Shown here piece by piece: positions 13,505-18,580 of a stretch of 18,580 nt of DNA. Made by a program: the position numbers and the translations under genes. The DNA lies in assembly GCA_021827245.1 (NCBI GenBank), contig JAKAWN010000089.1, positions 1 through 18,580 of the forward strand, read 5' to 3'. Each line of letters begins with the position of its first letter. Position 1 is the stretch's first letter. Source of the DNA: Acidobacteriota bacterium. GTDB taxonomy: Bacteria > Acidobacteriota > Terriglobia > UBA7540. The notes below the pieces were generated by a model. It was not told the DNA's origin, ran no database searches, and was given only the letters and a program-made list of their open reading frames with translations.

Positions 13505-13533
13505 ATTCTACGGGGTAAAGAGCGGTTCGACAA
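13505..13533 (-). promoter_or_regulatory. Promoter of the PA2779/C39/barrel operon
   Basis: On the minus strand TTGTCG (13533-13528), 17 bases, TAGAAT (13510-13505), followed ~50 bases later by the AAGGAGG and TTG start of the PA2779-like gene. Spacing is ideal for a housekeeping sigma factor. Confidence 0.5.
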
Positions 13534-13606
13534 GATCAGTGTGATGGAAAAGGAAACAGGAAGGCCCAGATCAGGAAGCCAACAGCCCATCGCTTCCGAT
13601 CGAACT

Positions 13607-14398
13607 TCAGTAGATACCTTTAACGTGTCCTCCATCGATAGCGACCGAAACGCCCGTAATGTAGCTGGCCCGCTCGGAAGCAAGAAACACAACCATGTTG
13701 GCAAACTCTTCCGGCTGGCCAATGCGACCCAGCGGAACCTGACTTGCCCAGCGCTGCTGGATTTGTTTGGGGTCCACGCCTTCCGCCTTGGCCAGTCTGC
13801 CGGAGAGTTGATCCAGCCGGGAAGTAAGCGTATAGCCGGGGCACACATTGTTGATCAGAATGTTGTCCCTCCCATATTCGTTGGAAAGACTTTTCATGAG
13901 GCCGGTGACTGCTGACCGGACCGAATTGGACAGTACCAGGTTGTCGATCGGCTGCTTTACCGATGCTGAAGTAATCGTAATCACCCGGCCCCATTTCCGC
14001 TTCTGCATCAGTGGCAGCACTTCACGCATAAAGTATAGAGTGCTCATCAGGTTCAGATTCACACCCGCCTGCCAGTCTTCCACCGTGGTGTCGGAGAATG
14101 GCTTCGCCGGAGGGCCACCGGCGTTCGTCACGCAGATGTCAACCCGCCCAAAGCGGTCATTTGTTTCGCCGACGAAGCGCCTGACCTGTTCGTACGCCGT
14201 TACATCCACAGTTCGCGCTAGAACTTCGACGCCAGTCTCCTTGCGGATTTGCTCGGCCGTCTGCCTAAGAGTAGATTCCGTCCGCGCGCAGATCGCCAGC
14301 TTTGCGCCTTCCCTGGCCAGACCCTGGGCGACAGCTTTCCCCAAACCCTGACTCGATGCCGCTACAATGGCAACCCGATCTTTTAATCCCAGATCCAT
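13607..14398 (-). CDS. Short-chain dehydrogenase/reductase with non-canonical catalytic residues
   Basis: A 263-aa SDR from ATG 14398 (GGGAG eight bases upstream; the extension to 14467 lacks family similarity). The fold is clear: NAGG (92-95), ITITSAS (~141-146) and VCPGYTLTSR. The nucleotide motif is AASSQGLG (13-20) instead of TGxxxGxG. The Tyr-x3-Lys pair is replaced by Ser157 and Arg161 in VLSNSVRSAVTGL. This pattern matches the FabG-like SDR subgroup (cd05344) described as lacking the standard tetrad, so it may bind NAD(P) weakly or use other chemistry. Downstream of a KdgF-like cupin gene on the same strand, 126 bp away; a sugar-acid role is possible. Often annotated as 3-oxoacyl-ACP reductase, but that activity is doubtful. 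Confidence 0.85.
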   Translation of the reverse strand: MDLGLKDRVAIVAASSQGLGKAVAQGLAREGAKLAICARTESTLRQTAEQIRKETGVEVLARTVDVTAYEQVRRFVGETNDRFGRVDICVTNAGGPPAKPFSDTTVEDWQAGVNLNLMSTLYFMREVLPLMQKRKWGRVITITSASVKQPIDNLVLSNSVRSAVTGLMKSLSNEYGRDNILINNVCPGYTLTSRLDQLSGRLAKAEGVDPKQIQQRWASQVPLGRIGQPEEFANMVVFLASERASYITGVSVAIDGGHVKGIY

Positions 14399-14524
14399 CC
14401 TCGCGTCTCCCAATTTATATGAACAGCGTGCGAAGTGCTGAGACGAATCCACTCGGCACAGCGCCATCCTGCCATCGAGCTTCGACGCACCGTTGTGAGC
14501 CGCGGACAGGAACGCCTGCCCGGG

Positions 14525-14875
14525 TCATCCTTTGCGCAGATAGTCGTCCTCGCCGGTCAGCCAATCTGTACGCACTGGCGCGAAGACTTCAATATCGAAC
14601 GTATCTTCCAGCGCCACGACTCCGTGCGGGACGTTTGACGGGATATGAATGATTTCCCCTTTACGAACTGTAACCTCCTGCCCTCCGATATCGAACTTCA
14701 ACGAGCCTTCCAGCACATAAGACATCTGCTCATTTTCATGGCGGTGCACAGGAACAACACCATCCTTGGAGATAAAAATCTGCGCCACCGTCATCTTCTC
14801 GCCTGTAACTACTTTGCGCCAGAATTTTGGATTCATCTGCTCCTTCCGCACCGAGTCCCACGCATACAGCCGCAT
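14525..14875 (-). CDS. KdgF-like single-domain cupin
   Basis: A 116-aa cupin from ATG 14875, fixed by GGAGG seven bases upstream (the earlier in-frame ATGs at 14929 and 14917 have no ribosome site). Metal ligands are visible: H44 and H46 in VPVHRHENEQ, Q50, and H84 in NVPHGVVALED. The His-His-Gln-His set and the ending VFAPVRTDWL resemble KdgF, which opens unsaturated uronates from pectin or alginate breakdown to linear ketones. The next gene on the strand is an SDR, which may act on a related sugar acid. Assignment to KdgF rather than a generic cupin is moderately supported. Confidence 0.75.
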   Translation of the reverse strand: MRLYAWDSVRKEQMNPKFWRKVVTGEKMTVAQIFISKDGVVPVHRHENEQMSYVLEGSLKFDIGGQEVTVRKGEIIHIPSNVPHGVVALEDTFDIEVFAPVRTDWLTGEDDYLRKG

Positions 14876-15036
14876 AACAATCCCTCCGGTTATTTTTGTA
14901 GCTTCTTGCACAGGCATTTTACATTCCATGGTAAGAATTTGGCGATAAAATATGCTCAGATTTTGCAGACAAGTATCAATACTTCCGCCGCGTTATCAAG
15001 AGTAACTGGCAAAGGCGGTTCCGGTGCCGTATCAGG

Positions 15037-15453
15037 ATGTCAATTGAGCTCACCAAGACGATCATCCGCACAGGGATTTGTGCGCGTGTGCTGCATCTGC
15101 GGTACGCAAACATTATTCCGGGTTTCATTGCCGTCGCGTTGCTGACCGGCACCGCAGGAGTTTTTTTGCTGGTATTCGTCACTTTCCTGTTGTATTTAAT
15201 AGTCGCTCCACTCAGAGAGCGAGAACTCCGGGAAGAATACGGTTCTGATTACCAAGCTTATGGACGCGCGGCGCCTCGGTTTCTTCCTCATCTATGGAGA
15301 AAGCCCCGGAAATCATCGACACAAAAAGGAGGTTCCCATGCGAAGCTTGTTTCTGGCGGTTCTGCTTGTGGCCCTGATGGCACTGTCCTGGCCTCTGGCA
15401 GCTCAGCAAGTCCACAGTTGTGGGAATTACACCATCATCGTCGGCTCTCCTGA
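15037..15453 (+). pseudogene. C-terminal remnant of an isoprenylcysteine-methyltransferase-type (ICMT) membrane protein
   Basis: The reading frame around 15050-15310 carries a recognisable ICMT/phospholipid-methyltransferase C-terminus: RTGICARVLHLRYANII (family: TGIYxxVRHPxYxG), two hydrophobic stretches, then APLRERELREEYG-DYQAY and PRFLP. The RHP motif has decayed to LHL. The N-terminal spans are absent: the frame is closed by TAA at 14932 and there is no upstream coding similarity. No ribosome site precedes the ATG at 15037. Past ~15320 the frame runs into the next gene and loses similarity, so the end at 15453 is only a stop codon. I read this as a decayed gene fragment; a very short functional membrane protein is the alternative. 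Confidence 0.6.
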
Positions 15454-16516
15454 AGATAAACTGATGCTGGCCGTGAACGGGGCTAGCGATCCCAATGCCA
15501 AGGTCGCCCTGCTTGAAGAGTTTGCGCAGGAGCATTCGGATTCCGATTATCTGCCTTGTGCGGAACAGCTTCTTACGAAGGAGTATGTCACCCTCAAGCA
15601 GTATGACAAAGCGATTTCGGCCGGCCAAAAAGCTGTCGCGGCCGGCTACATGGACGTACCCTTCCTTGACAATCTTCTTCAGGCATACATGGAGATCGGC
15701 CAGCCCGGTACAGCGCCATTTGACATTATCGCCAAGGCCGCACCACTGATTAAAGCTGAGGCCAATGTTGTCAGGAGTACCGCAGAGAACGAGGCTCAAT
15801 TTGAAGCCGAAAAAAAGAGCGCCCTGCAACAGGCCCAAAATGATACGGCTTACATGGTCTATTCCTTCTTTCGTTTCCTGCACGGCGTCACGGACCCCAA
15901 CCAGAAGATCAAGCTGCTTGATCAATTCGCTCAAGCCTATCCTGAACCTGCAAAGGAACAGGCTGGCCGTCTGAACTATCAATATGCGCTGGCCTACACT
16001 CAGGCCAACCAGCCTGTGAAAGCCGACGAATATTCCGAGAAAGCCATTGCCTCAGACCCGAATAACATTGAGGCCTTGAACCTTGTCTCGTACGACTATG
16101 CGCTTCGGCGCCGCACCAATCAGGCCAAAGCCGAAGAATACGCCAAAAGAGTCCTTACGCTCGTACCCAAAGCGGAAAAACCTGATGGAATGTCTGATGA
16201 GGCATTCAAGGCTCAGCAGGACACCCAGGAAGGCATGGCTCACCTGACGATTGGCTATCTGGAGTTGGAGAAAACCGGAGCCTCGCACCGGACAGCCGGC
16301 GCCATCAAGGAGCTTCGGCAAGCTGCAGATCTCTTAAAGGCCAATCCGGAACTGCAGGGAGAGGCTTATTATTTCCTCGGCTACGCCTACGAGGCATACT
16401 ATCCTCCTGAACATCGTCAGGCCATGGCGGCGCTCGAGCAGGCCGTGAAAATTCCCAATTCCATGCAGGGCCAGGCCCGCGAGTTACTGGCCAAAATCAG
16501 GAGCGTTGTTCGTTAG
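15338..16516 (+). CDS. Secreted TPR-repeat protein
   Basis: From ATG 15338 (AAAGGAGG five bases upstream) the protein is 392 aa with a classical signal peptide (MRSLFLAVLLVALMALSWPLA, cleaved near AAQQ). The rest is helical with several TPR-like pairs, for example AEQLLTKEYVTLKQYDKAIS, ALAYTQANQPVKADEYSEKA, ASDPNNIEALNLVSY and ELQGEAYYFLGYAYEAYYPP. No catalytic domain or membrane anchor is visible, so a periplasmic scaffold or protein-binding role is likely. Upstream in-frame starts (15260) overlap the ICMT remnant and lack a ribosome site. It stands alone between the remnant and the CBS gene; family function is unknown. Confidence 0.8.
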   Translation: MRSLFLAVLLVALMALSWPLAAQQVHSCGNYTIIVGSPEDKLMLAVNGASDPNAKVALLEEFAQEHSDSDYLPCAEQLLTKEYVTLKQYDKAISAGQKAVAAGYMDVPFLDNLLQAYMEIGQPGTAPFDIIAKAAPLIKAEANVVRSTAENEAQFEAEKKSALQQAQNDTAYMVYSFFRFLHGVTDPNQKIKLLDQFAQAYPEPAKEQAGRLNYQYALAYTQANQPVKADEYSEKAIASDPNNIEALNLVSYDYALRRRTNQAKAEEYAKRVLTLVPKAEKPDGMSDEAFKAQQDTQEGMAHLTIGYLELEKTGASHRTAGAIKELRQAADLLKANPELQGEAYYFLGYAYEAYYPPEHRQAMAALEQAVKIPNSMQGQARELLAKIRSVVR

Positions 16517-16833
16517 ACAGTGTGCCTGGGAAGACCGAGGCGCGAAACATTCTGCCAGCGTTGCGAAGTTGACCCGGGCATCACAACAACAACCATCAAT
16601 ATTCTGAAGCGAAGATGACCTCGAACTGGCCTGCCCTCGCAAGAACCACTCAAAGGACCCCAGCCGACGGTCTCTTCATCATGCTGTTCCAGCAGGTTTG
16701 AGAAAAACGCTCTCCGTTCTCCGCTTCTTTCGGCGGCGTCATTTTACATTTGAGGTCCCCAACCCCTTCATTGTCGGGTCGTCCCCGAAAGTGGGTTATA
16801 ATGGCCGTTAACTTTCAGCCGAACGGTGTTCAC
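16517..16833. other. Intergenic stretch without a gene
   Basis: 317 bases between the TPR protein and cystathionine beta-synthase. I see no coding similarity and no clear terminator. The only notable item is the TATAAT box near its right end. Confidence 0.5.
16771..16802 (+). promoter_or_regulatory. Putative promoter of cystathionine beta-synthase
   Basis: TATAAT (16797-16802) preceded by TTGTCG (16771-16776) at a long 20-base spacing. If used, transcription starts near 16809. This excludes the in-frame TTG at 16750 and ATG at 16801 as starts and leaves ATG 16834. Confidence 0.4.
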
Positions 16834-18222
16834 ATGCGTTATAACAACATTCTAGAGGCCATAGGCCGCACTCCCCTGGTCAAGCTCAACCGCCTGGCAC
16901 GAGGCTTCAAAGCAGAAGCTTACGCCAAGTGCGACCACCTGAATCCGGGCGGCAGCGTCAAAGATCGAATCGGAATCGCCATGATTGAGGACGCTGAGAA
17001 GCGCGGCGTCCTGAAACCCGGCGGCACCATCGTCGAGGGAACCTCGGGCAACACGGGCATCGGTCTGGCGCTGGCGGCCGTGATAAAGGGCTACAAGGCC
17101 ATCTTCACGATCACTGACAAGCAATCCAAGGAAAAAATCGATCTGCTCAAAGCGATGGGCGCCGAGGTGATTGTGTGTCCGACCGCGGTCGAACCCGATG
17201 ACCCCCGCAGCTATAATTCTGTTGCCCGGAAACTTGCCAGGGAAATTCCAAACTCCTTTCACGCCAACCAGTACGACAATCCCGCGAATCCGGACATTCA
17301 CTTTCAAACGACCGGGCCGGAAATATGGGAGGACAGCGAAGGCCGCATCACCCATTTGGTTGCCGGCATGGGAACCGGAGGAACCATCACGGGTATCGGA
17401 CGGTATTTGAAAGGACAGAATCCTGAAGTAAAGATTATCGGCGTCGATCCGGTGGGATCAATCCTTTACGATTTTTTCCACTACGGCACAACGGGCAAGG
17501 CTGAAACGTACAAAGTGGAGGGAATCGGCGAGGACTTCTTGCCCAGGGCGCTCGACTTCAGCATCATTGACGACGTTATTCAAGTGAGCGACAAGGATTC
17601 ATTCCTCTGGGCGCGAAAACTGGCACGGCTGGAAGGAATCTTTGCCGGAGGCTCGGCCGGCACTGCCGTTGCAGCCGCCATGAAGATTCTTCCTTCTCTG
17701 AGCGAGAAGGATTTCGTCGTGATCGTCATTCCGGATACGGGCATGCGCTATCTGAGCAAGGTTTATAACGACGAATGGATGAGAGATAACCGCTACTTCG
17801 AATCGGGACTCCCGCTGACCGCCGCGGACATTGTGCAGGCCAAAGCGGCTATGGGCCTACCGAAGCAACTGGTCCGGCTAGCACCCTCGGATTCCCTCGA
17901 CGAGGCACTCGACAGGATGCAGGCCAACGATTTTTCGCAGCTTCCGGTCTTCGAAGATGAAACACCCGTTGGCGCCCTTTACGAAGACGACATCCTGAAC
18001 CTGACGCTCCACGGCAAGGACTTCAAGAAACTCCTGGTGCGCGAAGCTATGCGGGAGGCTTTCCCGGTCTTGCCTCCCTCGGCCGCCATTGATCAAGTCA
18101 CTGCCTGCATCACCCGAGACTGCCCAGCCGTCTTCATTGACCTGGGAGAACACCGGTACGAGATCCTGACCAAGTACGATCTTCTCCATGCAATTGCACG
18201 TCTGATCAGGCAGCCGCAATGA
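16834..18222 (+). CDS. cbs: Cystathionine beta-synthase with C-terminal CBS domain pair
   Basis: PLP enzyme of reverse transsulfuration: serine plus homocysteine to cystathionine (and H2S from cysteine). From ATG 16834 it has 462 aa and starts MRYNNILEAIGRTPLVKLNR as bacterial CBS proteins do. K43 in NPGGSVKDR binds PLP, TSGNTG (70-75) and GTGGTITG (180-187) hold the cofactor, and DTGMRYLSKVYNDEWM (301-316) favours CBS over O-acetylserine sulfhydrylase. Two CBS domains follow (~345-400 and ~402-458), a likely adenosyl-ligand or energy sensor. No N-terminal heme segment is present. No ribosome site is obvious; the upstream TATAAT box supports this start. Cystathionine lyase is not adjacent. 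Confidence 0.92.
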   Translation: MRYNNILEAIGRTPLVKLNRLARGFKAEAYAKCDHLNPGGSVKDRIGIAMIEDAEKRGVLKPGGTIVEGTSGNTGIGLALAAVIKGYKAIFTITDKQSKEKIDLLKAMGAEVIVCPTAVEPDDPRSYNSVARKLAREIPNSFHANQYDNPANPDIHFQTTGPEIWEDSEGRITHLVAGMGTGGTITGIGRYLKGQNPEVKIIGVDPVGSILYDFFHYGTTGKAETYKVEGIGEDFLPRALDFSIIDDVIQVSDKDSFLWARKLARLEGIFAGGSAGTAVAAAMKILPSLSEKDFVVIVIPDTGMRYLSKVYNDEWMRDNRYFESGLPLTAADIVQAKAAMGLPKQLVRLAPSDSLDEALDRMQANDFSQLPVFEDETPVGALYEDDILNLTLHGKDFKKLLVREAMREAFPVLPPSAAIDQVTACITRDCPAVFIDLGEHRYEILTKYDLLHAIARLIRQPQ

Positions 18223-18239
18223 AGCCGTTTCTTCGAAGT

Positions 18240-18268
18240 TTGACAATTCCCGGCCCGCGCCTGAGAAT
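18240..18268 (+). promoter_or_regulatory. Putative promoter of the Mrp-like gene
   Basis: Perfect TTGACA (18240-18245), 17 bases, GAGAAT (18263-18268). AGGAG follows at ~18298, five bases before the ATG at 18308. Confidence 0.45.
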
Positions 18269-18307
18269 GCTATCTAAGTCAAGGGTAAAGATCTTTCAGG
18301 AGACATC

Positions 18308-18580
18308 ATGAGCAAAAGGGTGAGTCCGCAGGAGGTCCTGGAGGCGCTCAAAGGCGTCGAAGACGCGGCGAAGGGCAAGAATATTGTTTCGCTGGGCTAC
18401 GTTAAAGATATTGAGGTAGCTTCTGACAAAACGGTCGTTGTGGTTGAGCTGAAAACAGCCGGTACTCCGAAGGCGAATTCCCAACTCGCCGCCACTATCC
18501 GCAAGGCCGTTGAGGCGATTGGCGTGGCGAAGGTCGAAGTTGAAATCGCCACTCCCGCAGCCGCCCCGCCCAAGACCCAG
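18308..18580 (+). CDS. Mrp/ApbC-type Fe-S carrier ATPase, N-terminal part (runs off the window)
   Basis: The first 91 residues are visible. They form a MIP18/DUF59 domain (EVLEALKGVEDAAKGKNIVS, GYVKDIEV, then a long helix LAATIRKAVEAIG), followed by the start of a Pro/Ala-rich linker (ATPAAAPPK). This is the usual front of Mrp/ApbC proteins, whose P-loop ATPase domain would follow beyond 18580. Mrp proteins load Fe-S clusters onto apo-proteins in the cytosol. The Cys-Pro often found after the second strand in this domain is replaced (KTAGTPK), so this domain is unlikely to hold a cluster by that cysteine. The start is set by AGGAG five bases before the ATG. A stand-alone DUF59 protein is possible but the linker argues for Mrp. 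Confidence 0.75.
   Translation, partial: MSKRVSPQEVLEALKGVEDAAKGKNIVSLGYVKDIEVASDKTVVVVELKTAGTPKANSQLAATIRKAVEAIGVAKVEVEIATPAAAPPKTQ

Noticed and set aside
15212..15982. 256-aa minus-strand frame opposite the TPR gene
   Set aside because: Antisense shadow; the plus strand has signal peptide, ribosome site and TPR pattern.
16750..16833. N-terminal extension of cystathionine beta-synthase from TTG 16750
   Set aside because: Homology begins at MRYNNILEAIG, and the TATAAT box at 16797 suggests that the upstream codons are not transcribed.

Overview
The window looks like a chromosomal segment of a moderately GC-rich Gram-negative bacterium. The style of several families suggests Acidobacteriota: a TPR-POTRA outer-membrane barrel, a PA2779-like protein, a MOFRL-type glycerate kinase, and many short dispersed palindromes. 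The phylum is my inference; no rRNA or tRNA gene is visible.

Region 1 (1-4560, all minus strand) is a block of phage genes. Read 5' to 3' it runs: muralytic endolysin, a 47-aa membrane peptide, a 74-aa holin-like protein, a coiled-coil membrane protein, a 123-aa membrane-anchored protein, a winged-helix protein, and a Mu gp27-like small-terminase-type protein that ends at the left edge. This matches the order of the lysis-to-packaging part of Mu-like phages. No Mor/C activator, transposase or repressor lies upstream: past the endolysin comes an AT-rich patch and then the housekeeping gene dtd. The block is also crowded with repeats. There are six copies of a ~40-bp palindrome (four inside reading frames), arrays of degenerate octamers and heptamers in the spacers, and a 105-bp in-frame tandem repeat inside the coiled-coil gene.

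Region 2 (4845-6914) holds dtd (plus) and, convergent to it, a ~516-aa orphan protein with a C-terminal PD-(D/E)XK nuclease fold and an unrecognised N-terminal two thirds.

Region 3 (7084-10672, plus) is a glyoxylate/glycerate module. It has a D-2-hydroxyacid dehydrogenase (glyoxylate/hydroxypyruvate reductase type), glycerate 2-kinase, and a beta-hydroxyacid dehydrogenase of the tartronate semialdehyde reductase type. Together they could channel glyoxylate, hydroxypyruvate or tartronate semialdehyde through glycerate to 2-phosphoglycerate. A ~120-bp MITE-like palindrome sits exactly at the glycerate kinase stop codon.

Region 4 (13456 to 10771, minus) is a tightly packed three-gene envelope operon with its own promoter: a PA2779-like small membrane protein, a C39-like cysteine peptidase, and a TPR-POTRA-beta-barrel protein of the Omp85 class. 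It is the best candidate here for an undescribed export or processing system. Region 5 (14875 to 13607, minus) has a KdgF-like cupin and a non-canonical SDR.

Region 6 (15037-18580, plus) has a C-terminal remnant of an isoprenylcysteine-methyltransferase-type protein, a secreted TPR protein, cystathionine beta-synthase with paired CBS domains, and the start of an Mrp/ApbC Fe-S carrier ATPase that runs off the right edge.
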